A stretch of DNA of 11,288 nucleotides from JBOGEN01 sp050743265 (GTDB lineage Bacteria > Actinomycetota > Actinomycetes > JBOGEN01): assembly GCA_050743265.1 (NCBI GenBank), contig JBOGEN010000201.1:1-11288 (forward strand), read 5' to 3'. The translations under genes and the position numbers were made by a program. Of this stretch, positions 1 to 7,198 are shown piece after piece. Position 1 is the stretch's first letter; every line of letters begins with the position of its first letter. The notes below the pieces were generated by a model. The model saw only the letters and a program-made list of their open reading frames with translations. It had not been told where the DNA came from and ran no database searches.

Positions 1-818
1 GCCTTGGCGAGCGTGCCCAGGTAGAGCTCGATCACCTTGGGGTCGTTGATGAGCCCCTTGCCCGTCCCGGTGTAGGCGTTGCGGCCCTGGTCGAGCACGT
101 ACCCGCGATCGCAGATCTGCAGGCAGCGGCGGGCGTTCTGCTCGACCATGATGACGGAGACGCCGGTGCGGTTGATCTGCCGCGCGCGGATGAAGACCTC
201 GTCCTGCAGGGCGGGGGAGAGGCCGGCCGACGGCTCGTCCAGCAGCAGCACGTGTGGCTCCATCATGAGCGCGCGTCCCATCGCGACCATCTGGCGCTCA
301 CCGCCCGACAACGAGCCGGTCCGCTGGCTCCGGCGGTCGGCCAGAGCGGGGAACAGGTCCGAGACGTACGTGAACCGCTCCTTGAACTTGCGCGGGGTCT
401 GGTAAAGCCCCATCTGCAGGTTCTCTTCGATGGTGAGGCTCGGGAACACGTTGTCGGTCTGGGGGACGTACCCGACGCCCTGGCTCACCAGCTTGTTGGC
501 CTTCAGCCCGGTGATGTCCTGCCCGTTCAGCGTCACCACGCCGCTACTCACCTTGACCAGGCCGAACATCGCCTTGAGGAGGGTGGACTTGCCGGCGCCG
601 TTCGGGCCGATGATGCCCACGAGCTCACCCGACTGCACGTACAGGTCACAGCCGGTGAGGATGTCCACCCCGGGCACGTACCCGGCGACGATCTCGTCGG
701 CGCGGAGCAGCGCACCCTCGGCGCGCTGGAGATGCTCGCTGCGGTCCAGGGTCGACAGGCGGTCGCCCGCCTCGGGGTCGGTCTCGTCCGCGGGAGGGAC
801 GTTGGACTGGTCGCTCAC
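1..818 (-). CDS. livF: Branched-chain amino acid ABC transporter ATP-binding protein LivF (3' end cut by window edge)
   Basis: One of two cytoplasmic ATPases that power a HAAT-family importer together with LivG on the LivH/LivM membrane pair. About 272 residues are visible. Walker A GPNGAGKS lies at about residues 71-78, the Q-loop in YVPQ at about 117-120, the signature LSGGE at about 170-174, and Walker B LLLDEP at about 191-196. The LivF-typical VEQNA (about 225-229) stands where most ABC ATPases have the H-loop His. The last visible residues, VIELYLGTLAK, match the usual LivF end, so only a few codons lie beyond position 1. The GTG start at 818-816 overlaps the livG stop as GTGA, indicating translational coupling. 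About 35 extra polar residues precede the ABC core, longer than the usual LivF of about 235 residues. Family assignment is firm; the substrate (Leu/Ile/Val, or another amino acid, amide or urea) is inferred from the family only. Confidence 0.93.
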   Translation of the reverse strand, partial: MSDQSNVPPADETDPEAGDRLSTLDRSEHLQRAEGALLRADEIVAGYVPGVDILTGCDLYVQSGELVGIIGPNGAGKSTLLKAMFGLVKVSSGVVTLNGQDITGLKANKLVSQGVGYVPQTDNVFPSLTIEENLQMGLYQTPRKFKERFTYVSDLFPALADRRSQRTGSLSGGERQMVAMGRALMMEPHVLLLDEPSAGLSPALQDEVFIRARQINRTGVSVIMVEQNARRCLQICDRGYVLDQGRNAYTGTGKGLINDPKVIELYLGTLAK

Positions 819-1792
819 GGCTTCAGCTCCGACTGCTCGGGGGACGGCTCGCCACCGGTCAGGGTGGCCTCAGCCTCGGCGAGGATCCGTGCCTCCTCCT
901 CCTCGGTCATGGGTGCGTCGTGGTGGGCGCCGAGGTAGGCGTCGATGACGCGCTGGTCCGCCATGATCGTGTCCGGCGGCCCCTCCGCGAGGATCTTGCC
1001 CTGGCCCATGACGATCACCCAGTCGCTGATGTCGCGGACCATGTCCATGTCGTGCTCGATGAACAGCACCGTCATGCCGTCTTCGCGCAGGCTCTTGACG
1101 TGGCCGAGCAGGGACTGGGTCAGCGCCGGGTTCACGCCGGCCATGGGCTCGTCCAGCATCACCATCTCGGGCTGGACCATGAGAGCACGGGCCATCTCGA
1201 GGAGCTTGCGCTGGCCGCCCGACAGGTTGCCGGCGAACTGGTCGCGCATGTGGTCCATCTTGAAGCGCCGGAGCAGCTCGTCCGCACGCTCGGTGATCTC
1301 GTTCTCCTGGGGCCGCCAGATGCTCGGCAGCATGGCCTGGAAGAAGTTCTCCCCCCGCTGACCGGTCGCCCCGAGGCGCATGTTCTCGATCACTGTGAGG
1401 CGGGAGAGCGCCTTGGTGAGCTGGAACGTGCGCACCATGCCGCGGCGGGCCACCCGGTGGGCTGGGATCCCGGCGAGGGACTCCCCGTTGAACGTCCAGC
1501 TGCCCCGGTCGGGCTGGTCGAAGCCGGTGAGCAGGTTGAAGAACGTCGTCTTGCCGGCGCCGTTGGGCCCGATCAGGGCGGTGATGGCGCCCCGCTGGAC
1601 AGAGACGCGCTCGACGTCCACGGCTACGAGGCCCCCGAAAGTACGGCGAACCGACTCCGCCACGAGGATCGGGTCGGGCTTCGCCACGCCAGGATTCTCG
1701 GTATCGAGATCGGCGAGCGCGGCCCGGGCTGCGTCGGCGTAGACCGTGCTCGCGGCCACCTGGGCGCCACTGAGGTTCTCGTCAGCGGGCAT
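815..1792 (-). CDS. livG: Branched-chain amino acid ABC transporter ATP-binding protein LivG
   Basis: Second ATPase subunit of the importer, 325 residues. It shows Walker A GPNGAGKT (75-82), a Q-loop in RTFQ (121-124), signature LSGGQ (190-194), Walker B MVMLDEP (210-216) and H-loop His in FIEHDMD (244-250). The wording NPALTQSLLGHV after Walker B and the TFQLTKALSRLTVIENMRLG stretch are typical of LivG. The ATG at 1792 overlaps the 3' end of livM by 11 bp, and a GGAGGGAG ribosome site lies about 10 nt upstream inside livM. The 3' end overlaps livF by 4 bp. About 42 extra N-terminal residues (Ala/Asp-rich) and an acidic C-terminal tail of about 35 residues lie outside the ABC core, so the protein is longer than the usual LivG of about 255. 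An internal start is possible but none has a better ribosome site visible. Confidence 0.94.
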   Translation of the reverse strand: MPADENLSGAQVAASTVYADAARAALADLDTENPGVAKPDPILVAESVRRTFGGLVAVDVERVSVQRGAITALIGPNGAGKTTFFNLLTGFDQPDRGSWTFNGESLAGIPAHRVARRGMVRTFQLTKALSRLTVIENMRLGATGQRGENFFQAMLPSIWRPQENEITERADELLRRFKMDHMRDQFAGNLSGGQRKLLEMARALMVQPEMVMLDEPMAGVNPALTQSLLGHVKSLREDGMTVLFIEHDMDMVRDISDWVIVMGQGKILAEGPPDTIMADQRVIDAYLGAHHDAPMTEEEEARILAEAEATLTGGEPSPEQSELKP

Positions 1793-2774
1793 CGAGAGCG
1801 ATCTCCCTCCGGTCCCCGAAGATCCCTTGCGGTCGGTAGATCATGAGCAGGATCAGGGCCAGGCCCACCAGCATGAAGCGTACCTGTCCGACCTGCGTCC
1901 CGGTCATGATCGAGTCGGGGATGTAGTCCGCCCGCACGGCCTGGTTCAGGAAGTTGTCGGTGAACGCGAGGATCATCCAGAAGATCATCGCCCCGAGGAC
2001 GGGGCCCAGCACCCGCGCCGCACCGCCGAGGATCAGGCAGGCGTACGCGAGGAACGTGAGCGGCGGGCCGTAGAGGTCCGGCTGCACCGACTGGGACGCG
2101 ATGGCGAACACGAACCCGCCGAAGCAGCCGAGCACGCCGCCGAGGACCAGGCTCTGCATCTTGTAGAAGTACACGTTCTTACCGAGGCTGCGGACCGCGT
2201 CCTCGTCCTCACGGATCGCCTTGAGCACGCGACCCCACGGGCTGCGGACGAGGAGCCAGACCATGTACGAGAACGCGATGATGAGGATCCACCCGACCGT
2301 GAGGATCCACAGCTCGTTCTCGCTGAAGCTCACCAGCCAGAACCCGTAGTCCCCCTCCGGGTACGGGTTGAGGCTGTAGAAGTCGTTCGCGAACGCCGTG
2401 AGGCCGTTCGAGCCCCCGGTGTAGTCGCGCAACGAGGCGGCCCGGAAGACGAGCCGAACCACCTCGGACGCCGCGATGGTGACGATCGCCAGGTAGTCCG
2501 CCCGCAGCCGGAGCGTGGGCACGCCGAGCAGCAATGCCAGCACGATCGCCCCGAGCACTCCCATGACCAGACCCAGCCAGAAGGACAGGCCGGAGATCGA
2601 CACGGTGATGGCCAGCCCGTACGCGGCCACCGCGAGGAACGCGGCCTGGCCGAAGTTCAGCAGGCCCGTGTAGCCGAAGTGGATGTTCAGGCCGATCGCC
2701 GCGAGGGCGTAGATCACGGCGTCACGGCCGATGAACGCCTCGAACGAGTTGGCGAGAATCCGATCCCATTCCAC
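1782..2774 (-). CDS. livM: Branched-chain amino acid ABC transporter permease LivM
   Basis: Integral membrane permease, 330 residues, partner of LivH in the translocation pore. Family landmarks are GYTGLLNFGQAAFLA (34-48), LRADYLAIVTIAASEV (90-105), the cytoplasmic ATPase-contact loop SPWGRVLKAIREDEDAVRSL (178-197) and the C-terminal YRPQGIFG (313-320). Some eight to ten hydrophobic segments are readable, e.g. around 60-85, 155-176, 206-228, 240-275 and 298-313. The start is GTG at 2774, chosen because GGAGGA stands 6 nt upstream. The gene begins 21 bp after livH and overlaps livG by 11 bp, so the four genes form one transcription unit. A polar stretch of about 35 residues between 112 and 150 is probably an extracytoplasmic loop. 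Confidence 0.94.
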   Translation of the reverse strand: MEWDRILANSFEAFIGRDAVIYALAAIGLNIHFGYTGLLNFGQAAFLAVAAYGLAITVSISGLSFWLGLVMGVLGAIVLALLLGVPTLRLRADYLAIVTIAASEVVRLVFRAASLRDYTGGSNGLTAFANDFYSLNPYPEGDYGFWLVSFSENELWILTVGWILIIAFSYMVWLLVRSPWGRVLKAIREDEDAVRSLGKNVYFYKMQSLVLGGVLGCFGGFVFAIASQSVQPDLYGPPLTFLAYACLILGGAARVLGPVLGAMIFWMILAFTDNFLNQAVRADYIPDSIMTGTQVGQVRFMLVGLALILLMIYRPQGIFGDRREIALDAR

Positions 2775-2795
2775 GAGGATTCCTCCGTGTCCGCG

Positions 2796-4064
2796 TCAGC
2801 CCACGCGCTCGGCGCGGCCGAGGATTCCTTGGGGCCTGATGAGCAGGATGACGATGAGAACCATCAGGGCGCCCACGTTCTTCAGCTCGGGTGGCACCCA
2901 GAGGGTGGACACCTGGACGAAGACACCGACGACCAGGCTGCCGACCAGGGCTCCGAACGCCGTGCCGAGCCCGCCGAGGATCACGGCCGCGAACACGAGC
3001 AGGAGGATCTGGAAGCCCATCTGGAAGCTCACCAGCTGGGAGACGCCGAGCAGGATGCCGCCCAGCCCGGCGAGGCCTGCGCCCGCGATCCAGACGATGC
3101 GGATGACCCGTTCGACGTCGATGCCGGACGCTTCGGCCAGTGCGGGGTTGTCCGCGACCGCCCGGGTGGCCTTGCCGATCCGCGTCTTGAGCAGGGCGAG
3201 CCCGACGGCCACGAGGACGGCGGTGGACAGGGCGATGCTCACCATGCCCTTGGGGGCGAGGCTGATCGGCCCGAGGTCGATGGCCGCCTGCGCCTGGTAC
3301 TGGTCGTAGGCCCGGGTGGAGCCCCCGAACAGGTAGAGGAAGAAGAACCGCAGGAACAGGCTCAGCCCGATCGACACGACCAGCATGGCGATGAGGCCGG
3401 TGCCCCGCCTGCGGAGCACCCCCCACATGCCCTTGTCCTGCGCCCACCCCAAGGCGCCGGAGAGGGCGATCGCGAGGATAGCCGCCGGGATCAGGTGGAT
3501 GCCCCCGTCGACGTTGATCCAGAAGCAGATGAGGGCGCCGAGCGTGACCAGCTCGCCGTGCGCGAAGTTCACCAGCCCGGTCGTGCCGAAGATGAGAGAC
3601 AGGCCGATGGCGCCCATCGCGATGATGAGGCCGAACTGCAGGCCCTCCACCGCGAGCTGGATGCCCTGCTCCCACTTGTTCTCGACGTCGCGGGTGCCCT
3701 CGCCGAGGGGGAACAGCACGGTGCGTGGCTGACCCTCGAAGACCGGGACCGTCAGCGGGTTGTTGTCAGGGTTGCGCAGGCCCACACCTTCGGGCAGGGA
3801 GTCCTCGACGACCTCCACGCGGTAGTCGCCCGCCTGGTCGACGGCGACCTCCCACCGGCCCTGGGCGTCGGTCGTGTCCTTGCCCACCTCCTGGCCGCCC
3901 GAGCTCTGGACCCGGACCTCGACGCCCTGCACGGGCTTGCCCTTGTTGGTGATCGTGCCCAGCAGCGCCTCGCCCTGCGCGTACGCAGGGCCGGCGCCGG
4001 CGGCCAGCACGACGAGCAAGAGGCCCATGAAGGCCGTGAGGACCGCAGGCGCTGTCCTCCGCAC
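2796..4064 (-). CDS. livH: LivH-type ABC permease fused to an N-terminal secreted beta-sandwich (carboxypeptidase-regulatory/CNA-B-like) domain
   Basis: First gene of the transporter operon, 422 residues from the GTG at 4064. Residues 1-30 form a classical signal peptide (RR near the start, a hydrophobic core, cleavage predicted after AYA). Residues about 34-118 read as a small extracellular beta-sandwich: GTITNKGKPVQGVEVRV, then TTDAQGRWEVAV and GDYRVEVVEDSLPEG. This is the usual pattern of carboxypeptidase-regulatory-like or CNA-B repeats. From about residue 130 the LivH permease follows, with TGLVNFAHGE (162-171), the ATPase-contact loop TRIGKATRAVADNPALAEAS (294-313), GGLGTAFGALVG (364-375) and RPQGILG (410-416). 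The open frame runs upstream to an ATG at 4184, but that version would bury the signal peptide behind 40 Arg/Pro-rich residues. The GTG at 4064 has a GAGGGGTGA ribosome site at 4077-4069. The permease assignment is firm; the role of the extra domain (docking the binding protein, wall contact) is unknown. UrtB-type urea permeases also have N-terminal extensions, so a non-amino-acid substrate is not excluded. Confidence 0.92.
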   Translation of the reverse strand: MRRTAPAVLTAFMGLLLVVLAAGAGPAYAQGEALLGTITNKGKPVQGVEVRVQSSGGQEVGKDTTDAQGRWEVAVDQAGDYRVEVVEDSLPEGVGLRNPDNNPLTVPVFEGQPRTVLFPLGEGTRDVENKWEQGIQLAVEGLQFGLIIAMGAIGLSLIFGTTGLVNFAHGELVTLGALICFWINVDGGIHLIPAAILAIALSGALGWAQDKGMWGVLRRRGTGLIAMLVVSIGLSLFLRFFFLYLFGGSTRAYDQYQAQAAIDLGPISLAPKGMVSIALSTAVLVAVGLALLKTRIGKATRAVADNPALAEASGIDVERVIRIVWIAGAGLAGLGGILLGVSQLVSFQMGFQILLLVFAAVILGGLGTAFGALVGSLVVGVFVQVSTLWVPPELKNVGALMVLIVILLIRPQGILGRAERVG

Positions 4065-4068
4065 TGGC

Positions 4069-4077
4069 TCACCCCTC
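4069..4077 (-). promoter_or_regulatory. Ribosome binding site that decides the livH start
   Basis: The minus strand reads GAGGGGTGA, ending 4 nt before the GTG at 4064-4062; its GAGG core lies 9 nt from the start. The longer reading from an ATG at 4184 would add 40 residues in front of a textbook signal peptide and would extend to or past the candidate promoter, so the GTG is preferred. Confidence 0.7.
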
Positions 4078-4148
4078 AGGTTGGGCAGGGCTGCGACGTC
4101 AGGTCGAGACGTGGCGTCGCAGACCCGGCCGGGTCTCGGTGGACGCGG

Positions 4149-4180
4149 ACTATAGCCATCGTGCCGACGGGGTGTGTCCA
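4149..4180 (-). promoter_or_regulatory. Candidate promoter of the livHMGF operon
   Basis: On the minus strand TATAGT (4154-4149) matches a -10 box at five of six positions. TGGACA (4180-4175) matches a -35 box at five of six, with a 20-nt spacer, which is longer than the ideal 17-18. Transcription would begin near 4142, giving a leader of about 78 nt before the livH GTG. A GTGTG-TCCAG-CACAC inverted repeat at 4172-4186 overlaps the -35 box and could be an operator. Reading is by eye; the spacer length is the weak point. Confidence 0.4.
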
Positions 4181-4357
4181 GCACACGTCGATCGTTACCT
4201 GATTTCGACGACGTCCGGCGAGGTCACGGCACGTCACCGGCGGCTACCGGGCGCACCCCCCGAGGCCCGTCGCCGTACGCCCCGCCGCCATGCCCTTCGC
4301 AGAGCCCCTGCTAGAGCCCCTCGCAGAAGCACTGCAGGGAGTGTCCGGGCCGCGGCC

Positions 4358-4363
4358 TAGGAT
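4358..4363 (+). promoter_or_regulatory. TAGGAT -10-like box placed for a leaderless polA transcript
   Basis: TAGGAT is a common actinobacterial -10 form. Here it ends 6 nt before the GTG at 4370, the spacing at which transcription would begin on the G of the start codon itself. No good -35 box is seen at 16-19 nt. The same bases include AGGA at 4359-4362, which could instead be a weak ribosome site 7 nt from the start; the two readings cannot be separated from sequence alone. Confidence 0.45.
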
Positions 4364-4369
4364 CGGGCC

Positions 4370-7060
4370 GTGCCCGAGTCCGACGCCACCGCTCGCCCGC
4401 GCCTGCTGCTGCTCGACGGCCACTCGCTGGCCTACCGGGCCTTCTTCGCACTGCCGGTGGAGAACTTCTCGACGACCACGGCGCAGCCGACGAACGCGGT
4501 GTACGGGTTCACGTCCATGCTCATCAACACCTTGCGGGACGAGCAGCCCACCCACATCGCGGTGGCGTTCGACGTGTCGAGAAAGACGTTCCGCAGCGAG
4601 GCGTACGCCGAGTACAAGGCCGGCCGCTCGGAGACCCCGACGGACTTCCGCGGGCAGGTCGAGCTCGTGGTCGAGGTGCTCGAGGCGCTGCGCATCCCGG
4701 TGCTGCGCGTCGAGGGGTACGAGGCGGACGACGTCATCGCGACCCTCACCACGCAGGCCGAGGCCGAGGGTTACGAGGTCCTCGTGCTCACCGGTGACCG
4801 TGACACGTTCCAGCTCGTGAGCGACACGGTGACGGTGCTCTACCCGCGGCGCGGCGTGTCCGACCTCACCCGCATGGGGCCCGAGGCCCTGAACGAGCGG
4901 TACGGGCTCACGCCGGCCCAGTACCCCGACTTCGCCGCCCTGCGCGGCGACCCGAGCGACAACCTGCCCGGCATCCCCGGCGTGGGGGAGAAGACCGCGG
5001 CGAAGTGGATCCGCGAGTTCGGCTCACTCGACGCGCTGGTCGACCGGGTCGACGAGGTGAAGGGCAAGACGGGGGACGCCCTGCGCACCCACCTCGCATC
5101 GGTGATGCGCAACCGCCAGCTCACCGAGCTCGTCCGGGAGGTGCCGCTCGACCTCGGTCCCGGCGACCTCGCCCGGGCCCCGTGGGACCGCGAAGCCGTG
5201 CACGCGGTCTTCGACACGCTCCAGTTCCGCGTGCTGCGCGACCGGCTGTACGAGACCCTGACCACCGAGAAGCCCGAGGCGGACGAGGGCTTCGACGTCG
5301 ACGGCCGTGTCCTCGGCCCGGGTGACCTCCCGCAGTGGCTCGCCGAGCACGCGGGCGGGAGCACCGTCGTGGGCGTGGCGGTCGCCGGGTCCTGGGGCCG
5401 TGGCACGGGCACGCTGCACGGGGTGGCCCTCGCGTCCGGCGACGGCCCGGCCTCGTGGTTCGACCCGACCCAGATGACTCCAGACGACGACGCCGCCTTC
5501 GCGGCATGGCTCGCCGACCCCCGCGCTCCCAAGGCGCTGCACGACGCGAAGGGTCCGATGCTCGCGCTCGCCGCGCACGGCTGGCGGCTCGACGGGCTGG
5601 CCTGCGACACCGCGCTCTCGGCGTACCTCGCCCTGCCCGGCCAGCGCTCGTTCGACCTCGCCGACCTCAGCCTGCGCTTTCTGCGTCGTGAGCTGCGCGC
5701 CGAGGGCGCGGCCGACGGGCAGCTCTCGCTCGACGGCGGCGACGAGGAGGACGCCGCCCAGGCGGACATGGTGCGGGCGCGCGCCGTCGTCGACCTCGCC
5801 GCTGCGCTCGACCGCGACCTCACCGAACGCGGTGGCGCACGCTTGCTCGCCGAGGTCGAGCTCCCCCTGGTGACGGTCCTCGCGGACATGGAGCGGGTGG
5901 GCATCGCCGCGGACGGCGAGTACCTCGCCCACCTCTCCTCGCACTTCGCCGCCGAGGTCAAGGCAGCCGAGCAGTCCGCGTACGGCGTCATCGGCCACGA
6001 GGTCAACCTGGGTTCGCCCAAGCAGCTCCAGGTCGTCCTGTTCGACGAGCTCGGGCTGCCCAAGACCAAGCGCATCAAGACCGGCTACACCACCGACGCC
6101 GAGTCACTCAGCGAGCTGTACGTGAAGACGGAGAACCCGTTCCTCGCGCACCTGCTGCGTCACCGGGACGTCGCCCGCCTCAAGACGGTCATCGACGGGC
6201 TGATCCCGATGGTGGACGACGGCCGCCGCATCCACACCACGTTCAACCAGATGATCGCCGCCACCGGCCGCCTCTCCTCGACCGACCCCAACCTGCAGAA
6301 CATCCCCATCCGGACGGAGGAGGGCCGCCAGATCCGCCGCGCGTTCGTCGTGGGGGAGGGCTTCGAGTGCCTCATGACGGCGGACTACAGCCAGATCGAG
6401 ATGCGCATCATGGCGCACCTCTCCGAGGACGCGGGTCTGGTCGAGGCGTTCGAGTCCGGCATGGACTTTCACGCGGTCACGGCGTCCCGGGTGTTCCAGG
6501 TCCCCGCCGAGGAGGTCACCTCGGCGATGCGGGCGAAGATCAAGGCGATGAACTACGGCCTCGCGTACGGGCTGTCGGCGTTCGGCCTGTCCCGTCAGCT
6601 CGGCATCACGCCCGAGGAGGCCCGCGGGCTGATGGACGAGTACTTCCAGCGGTTCGGCGGCGTCCGCGACTACCTTCACGAGGTCGTCGCCGAGGCGCGC
6701 CGCACGGGCTACACCGAGACGCTGCTCGGCCGCCGCCGCTACCTGCCCGACCTCACCAGCGACAACCGGCAGCGGCGTGAGATGGCCGAGCGCATGGCGC
6801 TCAACGCCCCGATCCAGGGCTCCGCGGCCGACGTCATCAAGGTGGCGATGCTCGACGTCCACCGGGCGCTCGACGAGGCCGGGCTCGCCTCGCGCATGCT
6901 GCTCCAGGTCCACGACGAGCTCGTGGTCGAGGTGGCGCCGGGGGAGCGCGAACGGGTGGACGAGCTCGTCCGCGCCCGGATGGGTGGGGCGTACCCGCTG
7001 CGCGCCGCGCTGGACGTTTCCGTGGGGTTCGGCGGGACGTGGGAGGACGCGGCGCACTAG
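4370..7060 (+). CDS. polA: DNA polymerase I
   Basis: Family A polymerase of 896 residues for Okazaki-fragment maturation and repair synthesis. The 5' nuclease domain (about 10-300) keeps its metal-binding acidic motifs: LLLDGHSLAYR (12-23), AFDVSR (66-71), YEADDVIA (117-124), TGDRD (141-145) and DPSDNLPGIPGVGEKTA (194-210). The middle 3'-5' exonuclease fold (about 310-490) is degenerate. No DxE pair is seen where the first metal ligands should be (around VVGVAVAG, 333-340), so proofreading is probably absent, as is usual in actinobacteria. The polymerase domain (about 495-896) has DYSQIE (motif A, 672-677), RAKIKAMNYGLAYG (motif B, 721-734) and QVHDEL (motif C, 846-851). Motif B has Tyr729 at the place of E. 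coli Phe762. The GTG start at 4370 gives the expected N-terminus; see the TAGGAT box. Length is normal for the family and the gene stands alone on its strand, diverging from livH. Confidence 0.98.
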   Translation: MPESDATARPRLLLLDGHSLAYRAFFALPVENFSTTTAQPTNAVYGFTSMLINTLRDEQPTHIAVAFDVSRKTFRSEAYAEYKAGRSETPTDFRGQVELVVEVLEALRIPVLRVEGYEADDVIATLTTQAEAEGYEVLVLTGDRDTFQLVSDTVTVLYPRRGVSDLTRMGPEALNERYGLTPAQYPDFAALRGDPSDNLPGIPGVGEKTAAKWIREFGSLDALVDRVDEVKGKTGDALRTHLASVMRNRQLTELVREVPLDLGPGDLARAPWDREAVHAVFDTLQFRVLRDRLYETLTTEKPEADEGFDVDGRVLGPGDLPQWLAEHAGGSTVVGVAVAGSWGRGTGTLHGVALASGDGPASWFDPTQMTPDDDAAFAAWLADPRAPKALHDAKGPMLALAAHGWRLDGLACDTALSAYLALPGQRSFDLADLSLRFLRRELRAEGAADGQLSLDGGDEEDAAQADMVRARAVVDLAAALDRDLTERGGARLLAEVELPLVTVLADMERVGIAADGEYLAHLSSHFAAEVKAAEQSAYGVIGHEVNLGSPKQLQVVLFDELGLPKTKRIKTGYTTDAESLSELYVKTENPFLAHLLRHRDVARLKTVIDGLIPMVDDGRRIHTTFNQMIAATGRLSSTDPNLQNIPIRTEEGRQIRRAFVVGEGFECLMTADYSQIEMRIMAHLSEDAGLVEAFESGMDFHAVTASRVFQVPAEEVTSAMRAKIKAMNYGLAYGLSAFGLSRQLGITPEEARGLMDEYFQRFGGVRDYLHEVVAEARRTGYTETLLGRRRYLPDLTSDNRQRREMAERMALNAPIQGSAADVIKVAMLDVHRALDEAGLASRMLLQVHDELVVEVAPGERERVDELVRARMGGAYPLRAALDVSVGFGGTWEDAAH

Positions 7061-7065
7061 GTCGT

Positions 7066-7107
7066 GCCGGCGCGACGTCGTCACGAACGCGTCACGATGT
7101 CGCCGGT
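7066..7107 (+). terminator. Imperfect long hairpin just after polA, possible terminator
   Basis: The arm CCGGCG-(CG)-ACGTCGTCACG (7067-7085) pairs with CGTCACGATGT-CGCCGG (7090-7106) around an AACG loop. This gives about 17 pairs, with a 2-nt bulge, one G-U pair and one C-C mismatch. It begins 6 nt after the polA stop and has no T-run, which is common for actinobacterial terminators. It would separate polA from the wall-hydrolase gene. The two GTCAC motifs fall inside it, so a protein-binding role is an alternative. Confidence 0.5.
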
Positions 7108-7110
7108 CAC
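7080..7110 (+). promoter_or_regulatory. GTCAC direct repeats upstream of the wall-hydrolase gene (MtrA-like site)
   Basis: GTCAC occurs at 7080-7084 and 7091-7095, exactly 6 nt apart (an 11-bp period, same face of the helix), and again as GTCACAGTC from 7106. The response regulator MtrA of actinobacteria is known to bind tandem GTCAC/GTTAC-like repeats with about this spacing and to control wall-hydrolase genes. The site lies about 105 bp before the hydrolase start. It sits within a hairpin, and GTCAC is not rare in such DNA, so the call is tentative. Confidence 0.35.
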
Positions 7111-7198
7111 AGTCCACGGGTCGAGCACGAGGGTGCCGCTTGCCCCGGTATGTGGGTAGCCTCTGGACCAGGGATTTGGGTCAGGGGAGGGCGCGGCG

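Larger units (their letters stand above)
4065..4369. other. Divergent intergenic region between livH and polA
   Basis: This 305-bp stretch has no gene of its own. Reading outward, it holds the livH ribosome site and leader, a candidate livH promoter (4149-4180), and a GTGTG-N5-CACAC inverted repeat (4172-4186) over the -35 box. Further right are two GTCAC copies separated by 5 nt (4223-4237) and a 9-bp direct repeat AGAGCCCCT (4301-4309 and 4313-4321). A TAGGAT box lies just before polA. It is AT-richer around 4149-4205 than the genes on either side. No small ORF or structured RNA is recognisable. Confidence 0.6.

Noticed and set aside
1746..4202. An 818-codon open frame on the plus strand, rich in Asp, Glu, His and Gln
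   Set aside because: It lies wholly antisense to livM, livH and part of livG, whose products are clearly recognisable. Its charged, repetitive composition is what the complement of GC-rich membrane-protein genes gives; no domain or ribosome site is seen.
4301..4321. Direct repeat AGAGCCCCT twice with a 3-nt gap upstream of polA, as a possible iteron or insertion footprint
   Set aside because: There are only two short copies, with no inverted ends or mobile-gene remnants, and no origin features nearby.
4840..6078. A 412-codon minus-strand open frame rich in Ser and Arg
   Set aside because: It is antisense to polA, has low complexity and lacks any domain; a shadow of GC-rich coding.
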